A DNA stretch of 64,000 bases from Gossypium raimondii (GCF_025698545.1 NC_068569.1:27342001-27406000), one strand, 5' to 3'; positions 12,200-24,083 are shown, counted from the first letter of the stretch. Made by a program: numbers and translations. The notes: generated from the letters alone by a model not told the origin.

Positions 12200-13250
12200 A
12201 TGTACAATATTAAAATGAAAAATTAGATTAAATTGTGAGTAAACCGAAATTTGAACATTAGAATACATTAAACTAAGAATATTAAATGCACTATAATTGT
12301 TTATCATGATGTTATCATCAATTTTAGGTGATGTCAAGTTAACTTATGATATAAACTCAATCAACAATATTATTAATACTACAAATTCTATCGCATATTT
12401 ATGTGTGTGGAAGCTACGTATTTAGAACACATGAATGTATTTAAAATAGTATACAATAAATAATAAAATTATAGTTTGAAACTAATTAATAATAATACAT
12501 GCAATATGCACATGGAGGCAATAAAGCGTGCATGATAAAATTAAAATGTATAAAATATTTTAAGATAAAGCTTTGCTTTAGTGATAAAATTAAAATTTTA
12601 TAAACCTAAATATGTTAAAAATATGTGTTTTGAGACAAGTACCATCTATCGAACAGTGCCAATGAGCTCATCGATGGAGAACTTATAAAAAAAATTGGAT
12701 TTATCGGGTCAATTCTCCTTCTCTGACTCTAGAATCCAACATTGCTCTATCTCCATCTGATGATTAATTTTTACACACACATATATATCTTATTGCGTTA
12801 GCTTTAAATGTTTGTAGTTTGCTTGATTTAACATCCTTGATGAGTTTCTCCATTGTAATAAATATTTGGTTTAAAGCCTGATTTACTTTTAATCTATTTC
12901 ACTTTGTATCTAAGGGTTTTTTTTCTTGGTAACTTTGAAGTCCTGTATTTAAATACCATCGGTTTAATTTAAATTTATTTTAAAATTAATTACTTAATTA
13001 TAACTATTGATATAATATTCAATACTCGATATCTCGAATGCAATATATGTGAGAGGAAAAGAAGGTGGATAACACAATACATTAATCTTTAAAAATATGT
13101 TTAAATATATAATAATTTTCATGTAATTAAGATGTTAAAAAATTAAATATAAATCATTACATTTTAGAGGAGCTAAAATTAAAGTATCATTTTTTTTTTT
13201 AAATCCAAAAGTTAAAAATATTAATATTTAACCAATGGAGAAATAAAACA
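12200..13250. other. intergenic AT-rich, no gene seen
   Basis: Over 1 kb of AT-rich DNA without a coding region, recognisable domain or RNA gene. Confidence 0.5.
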
Positions 13251-13254
13251 ATTG

Positions 13255-13330
13255 GCTAGCTAGCTCAGTTGGTTTTGTTACTTCAACCTACTAAAACGAA
13301 GGCCATAGGTTCAGTTCGATTTTTGCAGGC
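13255..13330 (+). repeat. tRNA-like (SINE head) remnant
   Basis: The sequence tagctcagttgg at 13261-13272 resembles a pol III A box, and aggttcagttcga at 13307-13319 resembles a B box with an insertion. The spacing of about 35 bases is tRNA-like, but no cloverleaf closes, so a decayed tRNA-derived SINE is more likely than a tRNA gene. Confidence 0.35.
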
Positions 13331-13341
13331 CGAATTCTCCA

Positions 13342-14562
13342 AATACTTAAAAGAAAAACATAACAGCCTGAACTGGATGAAAATGTATTTGAATTTGTTG
13401 TAATATTTGCTTAGTTGTATTAAGGGAAACACTGAGGTATTTATACATATTTCATATTACTACTATTACACCTCACAATAGGGTTCACTGTTTTGTCTTG
13501 ACTTTTGGGCCAAGGGCACTAACATTCCCTGTCCCTGGTGCAGACATTCTCTAGGCCTCTTCTAGCTTATCGGACGCTTACCTGTAGAGCACGTGGTCCT
13601 TTTTGACCCTGGAACTGACTCTCCCAGCGAACCTCATACCTGCCAGTCACGAGGGAGGGGGTCCTCCTCGCAGACATGGCTTGCAACCTCGTCCTTGCGA
13701 GGTTTACGCGAGCTCCCTCTTGCGACCTTGTCTCTGCGAGGCCTACGCGAGCTCCTCCATGCGAGCTATCTCTGCGAGCATCTTGCATTCCTGCGTGGTC
13801 CTCAACTAACTGCGGCGAACATTCTTCTTCCGAGTCGAGTTTATCCAGGTCGGAGGTCCAGATCCTTTCGATCATTCGGACTATCAGTTCCCAAATCCTA
13901 ACATAATTAAGAAAGAAATAATATCAAACTAACAAAAACAAGAGCAATGAGTCTTAAAAGCCATCTATTATTTCAAGTTATTGAGATGACTTATTCAAAC
14001 ACACACCATAGTTCGGTTCGCCTTAAAGACACACCACAAACTGAAAACAAAACCTGATTTTTTGTTCAAACAAAAGACAGATGAACAAGGAAACCGATAA
14101 GCTGTTGTAACTATCAGTTTGTCACCTAGATATGCCTTCCATTGCATAGTTATGGACCATCTGTTTCATTAGAGACAATCCTCGTTTCCAGCCGCAAAAT
14201 CACAAAAGAAAATTCCAAGGTAAAATATCACTAAAACCAAAAAGTTCGAGAATCACGAAAGCTACAAAAGAGCATATCCGCAAGATTTTCCAGTACAGTC
14301 GATGAATCGATTACTTCATGTTACATAAATTTATCAGTATAATCGAAACAACTGTGTTGCAGTTCACATGTAGACTCTGATATTAATATAAGTTCCTACA
14401 CTTCTATCTGCAGATAACTTCAGTATTCACTTATCCAAAAGGAGGAGTAGTATGAAATATAACAATTCAAGTGAACACAGGACAAAGAAAAGCTAAATAT
14501 TACTTCCTACGGATGAACCAAAGAATTTACAGCAATATTTTTCAGAAAATAGTTCAGTATTT
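13342..14562 (-). pseudogene. duplicated 3' end of the HPt-like gene, interrupted by an LTR
   Basis: From 13342 (aatacttaaaag) to 13396 and from 13904 to about 14562 the sequence matches 5251-5957 closely. The copy of the last exon lies at 14150-14191, same length as the original and still encoding LETRIVSNETDGP and a stop. Its splice acceptor has changed from AG to GG (gattttgcgg). No other exon is copied, so this is a truncated, non-functional duplicate. The interruption at 13397-13903 is a separate insertion. Confidence 0.85.
13397..13903. mobile_element. 507-bp solo LTR or LTR-like insertion
   Basis: Comparison with the uninterrupted copy at 5285-5300 pinpoints an insertion that begins TGTTGTAATATTTGC and ends AAATCCTAACA, a TGTT...AACA terminal inverted repeat. 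It is flanked by GAATT (13392-13396) and TAATT (13904-13908), a 4-of-5 match consistent with a slightly decayed 5-bp TSD. The interior is G+C-richer than the surroundings and has cgcgagct/gcgaggt repeats near 13690-13790 that give open frames on both strands. No internal retroelement domain follows. Confidence 0.7.
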
Positions 14563-15387
14563 TTAATTTTATTGGCAGCAATTCAAAATAACACCATCTC
14601 AATTTATTTAAAATTTTAAATAAGAATAATAAAAATGTAAACAAATATATTTATATTTTTATTGACTAATTTACTCAAAAAATAAAAAAATTTACCAGAA
14701 TAGGTCGATTTTTGGAAAGTTACGGGAATAGGCCGTTTCTATTGAAAGCATTTTCAGATGATTTGTAGGAAAAGGCTTCCAACTGTAAGCGTTTTCAGCA
14801 TGTTGCCAGGAAAATGCTTTTAAAAGTAGGGTTTTGTTTTTTAGAGTTAAGGTTTGTGATTTATAAAGCAGGGTTTTTAGATTTAGTGTTTAGGGTTTTG
14901 TTATATTTTGGTTTAAATTTTAAAAGTTTATTATATATTATTTATTTTTTATAATTTTTTGAAATGTTAAATAATAATTTTTGAAATGTCAAACCAATCA
15001 AGGTTATGTCGGTGGTGTAGGAATCCGGGCCATACAATGTCGTCATGTCCAAATTGAAGGGATGATACAAGTACAACACATCATTAACATCAATTTTGTT
15101 GTAATCTGTAAACACATATTTTTTCCATAAAATACAAATTAATAAATTATAAAACTTTCTTCTATTGTATACGTACAGTCTTGATTTAATATTATGAAAT
15201 GATAACAAAGACCAACTTTAATGAAAAAATAATATTTATTTAAAAACATAATGATGTACAACATCAATACAATAAAAATGTTTGATATTTATTTATATGT
15301 TAACATGAGAAGTACAATAATAAAGTAAATCAATCCAATCCTTGGGATCAAAATGTGTGTCACATTAGGGTGGTCGACGGTTGTGAG

Positions 15388-18376
15388 TCAGATTCCTTCT
15401 TGGTTCAACCTTCGGTGTAGGTTGTGGTCTCGGCCTCTCATCTTCTTCGCCTTCATTCGTGGTTGATTGCGATCGGTTGCAATCCGTGAGTCAGATGATC
15501 CACTTTGGTAGAACAATGATCTCGGAGGTGTTTGCAGCACCATCGACGTAAGGGTATAACTATATTGTGTCCCATGCATCGATGGCATAACGGCTGGACT
15601 CTCGGTTAGTGCCCAAATTGTAGATGGGCTATACACCATCATCGGCATCGTCATCATTGGAAATGTTGATGGCACCGACGTGTAATACCCTGGGGATAGA
15701 GGTTCGAAAATAAAACCTAACATTGAAGTAGAAGTAGAAAAATATGGTGAAATATATGGTGCTTCTATGAAAATGAAAGGGTTAGTATACGCACTAGAAT
15801 AAGACGAGACATACTGGCCAGGGGGTGGTGCGGCCATCGGTGACGGTTCTTGTGTAGGTGCTAACGATGGACCCATCTTGCTAGACCTTGGATGTATAGG
15901 CACCCGTCGTGGCCTCCTCATATGCGGTTGTCAACTCCTCGCCTCTTCCCCTAACAAGTATGGCTTGCCATAAACCTTAAAGCATTGCATGTACTCCGAA
16001 TTGCAGGCTAACTCCAGAGTGACAATGGCCTCGTGAGTAGGTAAAAACTCGAACCTATTATTTCACATGTTGATATATTTGGTGTGGAATATTAGCCAGT
16101 TCTCATCCGTCCTCCTCCGCAAGTCGATAGGATGCAGATCATCGAGTTCTTGAGGTTCCACTAGAACCGATTGCCTAAACCCGAATTGCCACAACACTCT
16201 ATCCGGTTCGTGCATCTCCATGGTAGCGTACACTACCAATGGCACCTTCATATGCCAAATGTTGGGATTCACCAAGAATATCGACGGGATGCATTCTTGA
16301 ATTGTCGGATCCTCGTATGACATCCATTTAAACTATATTAAAATAATAAAAATTTTAGATATATATATACTACTAAATCTCAAATCAACTACATTAATAT
16401 TATATAATTCAAATTTTAAAAAATACATATCTCCACTTTCGATCGTTGGTCTAATAGAAGTCGTATATCTCGAAACTCATTCGGTAGTCCTGCGTAAATC
16501 GACCCATGGTTCCACCTATTGAAATAATTTGTTAGCAAAATAATTTAATTTTAATTAATTTTATTTGGCTTAAAGGTGCAAAAAGCCCTCAAGCTTAAAA
16601 AAAAAAAACAATTAAGCCCCTGCTTCTTCTTTGTTTTCACTCAATTGGATTCTTGAACTTTCAAAATGTATCAAAAGACCTCAAATATTTTCAAAAAGAC
16701 AATTAAGACCCTACTTTTATTAAAAATTAGAAAAAATATAAAAATTAATATCCATAAAATCTATAAATATTGTTAAATTTTAATAAAAAATTTAATTATT
16801 AAAATTTATTAAAATTAGAAAAAATATAAAATCATAAAAAATATATAAAAATTGTAAAATTTTATAAAATCGTAAGAAAATTATACAAAATGTAAAGAAA
16901 TATAAATTTCCTAAAAAATTTATAAAAAGTATCATACCAAAAGAAGCATTTTATAATTTTTCTATAATTTTTATTGGTTTTTTTTATAATTTTCGCCGTA
17001 TGTCACGCTGTGTTGCGACATGTGATGACTTTAATTGAAAAAAAAACTAGGGGTCATTAATTTTTTGATAATTTTTATAATAATTTACAATTTTTTATTT
17101 TTTTACGATTTTAATAAAAAGTTCTAATTTTTAATAAATTTTAATTTTTTTAAATTTTTATTAAAATTTAATAATTTTTTTGAAATTTATTTTTTTATAA
17201 TTTTTAATGAGAGCAAGGGCTTAATTGCTTTTTTGAAAAATTTGGAGGGTCTTTTTGATGCATTTTGAAAGTTCAAGTACCCAATTGAGTGGGAAAAAAG
17301 TAGGGGCCTAATTGCTTTTTTTGAAGAAGTTTGAGGGTCTTTTGGGGCCTAATTGCTTTTTTTGAAGAAGTTTGAGGGTCTTTTTGATGCATTTTGAAAG
17401 TTCAAGTGCTCAATTGAGTGCAAAAAAAAAAGAGGGACTTAATTACTTTTTTTTTTATTTTTTTAAATTTGAGGGCGTTTTACACCCTTAAGTCATTTTA
17501 TTATGGTAAATATATTATCTAATAAATTTTACCTTGTTACGAGTGAGAATATACAATGGTAGTTCGCTCGAGGACGTAAAAATGGCAGTCGATACCGAGC
17601 CCATGATTGCAGTAGTAGCATGCAACCACCAATTTTAATTTTCCATGGTTGTGCCGCCCAACACATCTCCCAGTACAATGTCACCAACACGGTGGACCCC
17701 CAATTGAGTTCGTCCGTTTTTCTGAAGTTAATGAGTTTCAGCAGCCACCTTAGATGGACGAGATTTCGCAACTTATCCGACATTTGGATACCCCCGATGA
17801 TTTGAATGATGTATGCCTGAGTGTGTTGTTCTATTTGGATTTCAGTCGAATCTTTATCGAGCCTACCGAAATTTCTTCTTAACCAACCCATTTTGATCCG
17901 GCCTCCATAAATCGTCTCTGGAACCCTTTTCAAAAGTTTGTCGCATATATCTCTCCAATCGGCTGCATAAACTGACCCAGTGACTACTCGCCCATCCACC
18001 AGTAACTCGAGTTGTAACTGTACGTCCTCCAGAGTGATAATACATTCGTCGCATGAAAGATGAAATTTGTGCATCTTGGGTCTCCACCTTTCCACCAATG
18101 CGCTTACAAGTGTCGGATCCAACTTACACCCCTTACCTACAAGGGCCACGTGCAAAAAACCGACATCTCTCAAGTAGGGTTCAATCAAGGGTAATGGATG
18201 AGTGAGTAGATTACAAATATAGGCCTCCAAAACTCGATCTTCTGCTCATTTAGGTAAAAAACATACAAAATATTAAATTCAAATATAATAAGAAATCTAA
18301 TAAAAAATATTATTACCATTTGCAATTGATTAACGGAAATGTGGTTGTCATTAAAACGAATTGGAGAACTGGTCAT
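15388..18376 (-). pseudogene. MAIN-like protein, plant mobile domain (PMD), with in-frame stops
   Basis: Exon 1 at 18376-18317 encodes MTSSPIRFNDNHISVNQLQM. The main PMD exon, about 18239-17529, encodes VLEAYICNLLTHPL, GFLHVALVGKGCKLDPTLVS, ERWRPKMHKFHLSCDE, ITLEDVQLQLELLVDG. It is joined by GT/AG to 16515-16427 (WNHGSIYAG...RLLLDQRSKVE) and then 16332-15388 (YEDPTIQE..., FGFRQ, GKPYLLGEEARS, then a proline/serine/methionine-rich tail). This matches the PMD family often labelled 'serine/threonine phosphatase 7 long form homolog'. Two TGA stops interrupt the last exon, at 16063-16065 (at the usual Trp after the YINM-like motif) and 15931-15933, and the exon 1 to 2 join is out of phase in my reading. 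It is therefore called a pseudogene. It has no phosphatase catalytic region. Confidence 0.8.
16564..17494. mobile_element. fold-back element inside a PMD intron
   Basis: The left arm reads cttaaaggtgcaaaaagccc and the right arm, inverted, cttaagggtgtaaaacgccc. The arms go on with matching text (ttgaactttcaaaatg against cattttgaaagttcaa, and aatttt-rich cores). A segment of about 50 bp (ggggcctaattgctttttttg) is duplicated near 17304 and 17345. It is non-coding and sits between the second and third PMD exons. Confidence 0.7.
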
Positions 18377-18869
18377 TGCTAATCTCGAAAAACATCGAAT
18401 AATTTCTAATAGAAAAAATAATTTACAAAAATGTTAAGATAATTTTAATAAATAAAATAAAATTTAGAGAGATATAAAATTTGAGTGAGAATTTAATAGG
18501 GAATTGGGAGAAATTGGAGAGAGATTTGAGAATGTGAGAGAGAGTTGAGATTGAATTGTAAGAAAAATGAAATGGGGGGTTTATATAGGAAAAAATTGGA
18601 CCGTTGGGGGGGGGGGTCCAATAGCCGTTGGAGAAAGTAGCCATTGGAGGTTACCATTGGGGGAAAACGTTTCTAACTGGAAGCGTTTTCCAGTGACTTG
18701 GCAGAAAACGCGTCCAGTTAGAAGCATTTTCCTAGTAACACGCTGAAACCGCTTATAGCTGGAAGCGTTTTCGTAAAAATGACTTATTCCAGTAATTTTT
18801 CCAAAAAATTTACCTATTTTGATAATTTTTTTTTTATTTTTCGACATTTTGAGTAAATTAATATCTTTT

Positions 18870-19320
18870 ATTTTATTTTTATTTTACTTATATTTAAAAA
18901 ACGTGTTAGCTCAACTAACGAAGTAACTTAATAATCTCTATTTCAATTTTTTATACATTCTATTTAAAAATATTTAAAAACATTATCATTCTTCATATAT
19001 TTGAAAACTTATTTTAAAAATATTTATGAAAACTTATTTTAAAGAATATTTTTAAAAGTAATTAGTATGGTATTAATGGACATATTATTTGTTGTTTTAG
19101 TATGGATAGGTATCGATATTGATGTGTTTTGATGTACTATTTCAAGTTTATCAATATTCTTAAATATTTTTCAGTATATACATATTTATAGTCTAATTTT
19201 TAATTTCTTGATAAATTATATATACATTTAATTTTTTTTACATATATATTTATAGTCTAAGATTTTGTCTTCATAATCTCAAAAGATCTTTGTAAAATAA
19301 AAGTTTACACTTTTTAAGTT
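18870..19320. other. intergenic AT-rich, no gene seen
   Basis: AT-rich DNA without recognisable features. Confidence 0.5.
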
Positions 19321-20100
19321 TTTGTTTTTGTCTAGCGGCGGTGTTAGCCTCCAGGCTAACTACTGCCCGCCTTTTTCTCCTGCTCATTAACCATTTTTTT
19401 TCTTTTTCTCATTCACTTCATACATCTTCTCTATTTTTAATTTGCAAATCTATTTTGTGGGTGTCTTTATTGTCTTCACAAATTGTGATGGACAGATGAT
19501 GGCTGGTGCCTATCATTGTTGAAACACCATTGACCACCAACAGTTTCTTTTAGAAAGTGGGTAGCTCTTCGTTACTTCTTCATCTGTTTCTGTTTTGTAA
19601 GTTTAAGAATAATAAATTTTTTTCATGAGTCAGTTTGGACTCGTGCTGTTTTAAGTTTTATATGTTTTTGTTTGTTTTTCCATTGTTTAATAAGTCTTCA
19701 CTTTTAGAAGTTTTTGTTTACTCTTGTAGTATCCTTTTTAGTCTTGCTTATGCATGTAGTCTTGCTTTTGTGAGTAATTTTGGGATGGGTTTTGTTACCG
19801 TCCCCTCTAGTTCAGTGGATGCTTGGTTCTTTTGCCAATTTATGCCTAACGTTTTGAACCATTCGGGGCTGATCTTCTTATTGTATTAAGTGCTTGCAAT
19901 CAGTCCTAATATGCCGTTTTTGAGTTATGGCAGAGTCAATTGTTAATATACCATAATGTTCTATTGATGCTAAAGCTGAAGCTTTTGTTGTGTTGATAGA
20001 GCTTGTCCTTTAGCGCGTACAATGGGTGTTTGTTATTTTTTCCTCCGAATTGTATGGTCTCATTTATTGAATGAATTAATAAATTTCTCTTTTAAAAAAA
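19320..20100 (+). mobile_element. possible LINE 3' tail remnant
   Basis: A less AT-rich block that ends in a leader-like stretch (tgaatgaattaataaatttc) and then a short A run near 20093. A frame near 19965-20015 reads SIDAKAEAFVVLIELVL, reminiscent of the RNase H region of plant LINEs (AEAFAvL.GL.LA). No complete domain is present and boundaries are uncertain; this could equally be a decayed gene fragment. Confidence 0.3.
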
Positions 20101-20623
20101 ATTCTGTCTTCGTAAATTGTTACTGTGGTAAAAAAAAAGAAGTTATATATTATATAGACAAGCAAATATATGTTAATTATATCCATATAAATATATTTAC
20201 ATGTAAATATAAACTTTAAAATTATTAATTATGTTGAATAATTGAATTTAACAACTTTTAATTTTATATATAATTATAAAAAGGTACAAACCAATATTGA
20301 CTAAAACGAGTTACAATACACCAAAATAATAAACGATCGAAATTTTAACCGAAACAAATCATATACTACATAATATTGATTTAAGACCATAACATTATAT
20401 GCCTGCTGATATGACGGGTACCAATATGGTAACAACCATCATGATATTTTCTGCATTTGTTACTTTTTCTTTCTTTCTTTTTAACAAAATTGCATCCTAA
20501 AGTGAAGAAAAGGATGCATTTATAGCTCTAATTGTTGTTCGGGAGAGTTTGTATTCCCTTTCTTATCAGCAGTCTTTAATCATCAGCAATATATTGTACT
20601 GATGATACCATAACCACTGTACA

Positions 20624-20658
20624 AATAAATTGCAATACTAATAATCATCAGCACGGTA
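20624..20658 (+). repeat. 35-bp direct repeat, copy 1
   Basis: Begins aataaattgcaatac and ends gcacggta; an identical copy is at 21293-21327. The pair bounds a 634-bp insert (20659-21292). Confidence 0.9.
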
Positions 20659-20680
20659 AAAATAAACAAGCTCATAAATT

Positions 20681-21294
20681 TTATCGTAGCTTCGCATTAC
20701 ATGGATGTGCTAGGATGCTTTGACCTATTTGGGTTGATGAAGGAACATGGGGCAGTGCTTAACTATATCTATATTAGATTCACAGGATTCTATCTGTTAT
20801 TAGTTATGGAGGGCTTGTGGATGAAGGATTACAGCGTGCCAATGGAGCCCTTCTATCTTTTCCAAGAGCATTTGTATATATGATATATGTGCATCTGAAT
20901 GTGAGGTTTCTTGTAATGGGTTGCATTCCTAAAATTTAAGAAAAAGTTGCATCCACAGGTATGACTACCTAATATTTAAAATGGAAAATTTTCAGTATTA
21001 GGACCAAAGTGAAAAACTACGCTGGGAGTTCAATTTAGCTTTTAAAAAATCTCTCTTAATTTTAGGAGGATGATATATAGATAATATGTACATATGTGCA
21101 TTTATTTTGGAGTTTCAACTTCCTTGTTTTGCAAGGTGTTATTGAACTGCTTTTATCTATCCCACAAGCATTCTGTTTGACAATCCATTCTCCTTTACAA
21201 GCTTCTGTGCAAGTAGATGATTCATTCTTCATTTTCATTCATCATAAGTATGTGATTTACCTTTTGAGTACTGCAGATACTTTGAAAGCATGAA
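20681..21294 (+). repeat. inverted copy of part of the PPR pseudogene (614 bp)
   Basis: This segment is the reverse complement of 24943-25556 with only scattered substitutions. It starts ttatcgtagcttcgc and ends tttgaaagcatgaa. It includes the PPR-like block MDVLGCFDLFGLMKEHG (from 20701) and its neighbouring non-coding stretch. The remaining insert, 20659-20680, is of unknown source. Confidence 0.9.
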
Positions 21295-21327
21295 TAAATT
21301 GCAATACTAATAATCATCAGCACGGTA
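21293..21327 (+). repeat. 35-bp direct repeat, copy 2
   Basis: Second copy of 20624-20658, immediately after the PPR-derived insert. The last bases of the insert (gaa) overlap the start of the repeat, suggesting microhomology. Confidence 0.9.
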
Positions 21328-21845
21328 CCATATCCGAAATAGAATATATACATTCATTATTGTAAAATATATCTACTTAACCATACTAAAAAAAATTCAT
21401 ATAAAACTATTTAAACCCCACAACAATATCACATTCCATATAGTACGAATGATCCCCATTTGCCAAAGAAAATCCTCAAGAAATTGAAATGCTAGATAAT
21501 TATTATGAGAACTTTACAAATCTATCCTACTCGGATTTAGTAAGTCACAGATATGAATATATTTCCGATGAATATATATTTGGAAAGTCATATGCCCATT
21601 ACCATATTCGAATATGCGCCGAAAACATACGTTGAATACGGATACTTTACGGAAAATAAAAGAGTCGAGCAAATACAAAATGAAAATGAAACAAAGCCAA
21701 AGTTTATTCATGTAGAGCAAAACAGATAATTCTTCAACAAGCAAAAGTACTATTCATAAAAAATCTAACTGGATAAACCTGTATGCTAAGCATGCTCTAC
21801 TTTTATTTCCATTTCTCAACCAACTTGATTAGGCCTTTAAACTCC

Positions 21846-22313
21846 TTAACTCTTAATCTTATCGGTGATAAGCTTAATATTTTCCTGCAATTGATAATCC
21901 AATTCTTTCAACTGCTCTAAATTATTCCAATCACAGTTATTTTCACCTGCCATGGTTTCGGCCAAAGCAAGTTCCTTCTCCAGCTCTCGGTTTTTCTTTT
22001 TTCGTTTCTCTAACCTACCATTCAACTGCAATATGCTTCTTTTAAGAAGAACGGTTTGGTCCATCATATTCTTACCTCGTTGCTGTGCCGGTGAACTCTT
22101 GAACTTTTTGAGAACTTGACATGCTTCGGCTTTGGACGGCCAAACATCCGGTTGTGCATCGTAAGAACTGAAGATTATAGCACAAGCAGCAACACCGCAA
22201 AGGGTTGTCAGTTCACTCAGCTTCTTCAGCAGCCCGGCCTTTCGCTTCTTTAGAGTCGTTTTCCTGGCATATTCGTTAGAAATCAACTCATACACAGTTG
22301 CCTTTCTGCCCAT
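21846..22313 (-). CDS. type I (M-gamma, AGL80-like) MADS-box transcription factor, 155 aa
   Basis: A single-exon open frame starting MGRKATVYELISNEYARK. Residues 1-60 form a MADS domain (RKTTLKKRKAGLLKKLSEL, TLCGVAACAIIFSSYD) that binds CArG-type DNA. The DAQPDVWPS segment right after it is typical of M-gamma proteins such as AGL80 and PHERES1. Residues about 95-150 are charged and likely coiled coil (LNGRLEKRKKKNRELEKELAL). Type I MADS genes are usually intronless and act in the female gametophyte and endosperm; that role is inferred from the family. The frame is intact, the start context (aaccATGGGC) is good and a TATA box precedes it. The gene sits between the inverted PPR copies. Confidence 0.9.
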   Translation of the reverse strand: MGRKATVYELISNEYARKTTLKKRKAGLLKKLSELTTLCGVAACAIIFSSYDAQPDVWPSKAEACQVLKKFKSSPAQQRGKNMMDQTVLLKRSILQLNGRLEKRKKKNRELEKELALAETMAGENNCDWNNLEQLKELDYQLQENIKLITDKIKS

Positions 22314-22369
22314 GGTTAGGAATACAGAGAAGGTATTAATGCCGCGTGTCTACGCCCCTCTGGAAAAAT

Positions 22370-22381
22370 TACATATATAGA
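22370..22381 (-). promoter_or_regulatory. TATA box of the MADS-box gene
   Basis: On the minus strand tctatatatgta lies about 60 bases upstream of the start codon at 22313. Position and sequence fit a plant core promoter with a short leader. Confidence 0.45.
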
Positions 22382-23666
22382 TGGACAGCCTCAAGCATAT
22401 ATGGTTAAATATCATAATGTGGTAACATTGTAACTGAACAGCTCATATTTTTTTCACGAGCATATTCTAAAGTGGGGCCACAATAAAACTGATAAATCGA
22501 GAAACCTTTCAAATATGACAATTTTAAAGGATACCTTACTAATTTAACAGAAAGCCTTAGGAGGATTTCGAATTGTAGCGTTTTTCATGGATGAGTATAT
22601 GGCAAGCAATTTAAAAGGGACAGCTAAGGAAAGATTGCCCACCATGTATGTAATGTACTAATGCGTGCTTGAATTTGTACTTTAGACGAGGACAGATTCT
22701 TTTTATTACCTGAAAATGTGAATGTAGGAGAGCATATGCTATCATCATGTCACATAACTGAGTACAAAGCAGAGAGGGGTGAACTTGAAAAAGGCTAAAA
22801 GTGAAAGAGAAATGAATTCATCTATTATTAATTTCTTCAAAAAGTTGTATAGGGAAGGATATTCATTGTGAGACGTTAATAAATACTAAAAAGCAAATAA
22901 GCAACATGTATTTCCTAATCAACATGGAACAGATAATTGATTTCAGAGAGAGAAGTCACCTCCAGAGACATAAATAAGGTTTAAAAGAAGAATTCAACCT
23001 TTAACAGTCATTAACCAGCTATGTAACTTGTGATCGTTCACTATCAACTCATAGAAAAGATAGATGATTACCATCTGAGGATGCTGATCACACGCCACTG
23101 AGAACCAGCATAGTTCATCGGCAATTTTCCTGGAAATTCTCCAGAAATTACATCAAAGTCAATAAGTAAAGGTTAATCATCTGTAATAGTGACCACAAAT
23201 CAACCCTTTCATTCTTGATGGTAATCTGATGTCCTATCATTCAGTGGTCATCTTCAACCCACCGCTGTTTATCACCATAACAAAATAATAAGGCATAAGG
23301 TGAAAACATTCTAATGAAAGCAAGAATGAAAAGTTATGAGTTTCTGAAAACAATTTGTTATGGAAAGAACTTTCTATTCAGCAGAACGGCAGAGCAATAA
23401 ATTAAATAGAGGACTCTGAAATGCTATATGTAGAAACAGATCAACTTTATAAAAGATCCATTATTTAACAATTATGTTAGAATGCTCAAAGTCATAAAAC
23501 TTATCCATTCCTTCGTCAAACAGATTGGATCGCATGTATGCTGTGAAAAGCATGTCCTCACGCAAACACATGCTCAATCAAACAAGCACAGCCATGCACA
23601 AAGTTTCAGGTGTATTATGTGCAAAATTATGCATTATGGAGTAAAAAGAGGGGTATACAAAGCAAA

Positions 23667-23793
23667 GGCAATAACATACGGGAAAATATCATGACCAAGT
23701 CAGTACATTGGGCATTAGTTTATAAGGAACGGCAATAACATACGGGAAAATATCATGACCAAGTCAGTAAATTGGGCATTAGTTTATAAGAAA
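23667..23793. repeat. 64-bp tandem duplication
   Basis: The unit beginning ggcaataacatacggg at 23667 recurs at 23731, with one or two substitutions. Confidence 0.9.
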
Positions 23794-24083
23794 CACCAAT
23801 AACAGTATTTTCTACCATTATCCTATTCCATGGAATTTTTTTGTTTAATGCCTAGTTTTTAATAGGTGCATTATGGATGGCATAATCCAAATGAAAGGCA
23901 AGAATTAATTCAAGTGTTTAGTTTTGAACCATAAATTTCGTGCCGGTAACCCATATGTGGAGGCAACTTTCTTAGATATGATTACAGCCAGACACCAAAA
24001 AGTCAAGAGCTACCAATTACATTCTTAAGAAATAGGCATCTCCCTATAAGAAAACCAAATCTTTGAGTTTTGATGCACACCTG

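Larger units (their letters stand above)
14667..18860. mobile_element. TIR element carrying a MAIN-like (PMD) gene
   Basis: The left end reads taatttactcaaaa and the right end ttttgagtaaatta. Inward from both ends the arms remain matchable for about 180 bp (aatttaccagaataggtcg against the inverse of tgacttattccagtaatttttcc, then gaaagcattttcag-type repeats against gaaaacgcttccag). The element encloses a minus-strand plant mobile domain pseudogene. PMD genes are known to travel in plant transposons, including Mutator-like ones; the superfamily here is not settled because no clean TSD is visible. Confidence 0.65.

Noticed and set aside
13255..13330. Functional tRNA gene
   Set aside because: The B box has an insertion and no acceptor stem forms.
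13567..13906. Overlapping open frames on both strands
   Set aside because: They arise from the G+C-rich interior of the 507-bp LTR; open on both strands with no domain.
15388..15921. Separate proline-rich gene
   Set aside because: It is in frame with, and just downstream of, the PMD exon and separated only by a TGA at 15931-15933; it is the tail of the same pseudogene.
17620..17805. Plus-strand 61-aa frame
   Set aside because: Antisense shadow of the PMD exon.
18185..18376. 63-aa minus frame reading through exon 1 of the PMD gene
   Set aside because: It runs into an intron; only the first 20 codons are exon.
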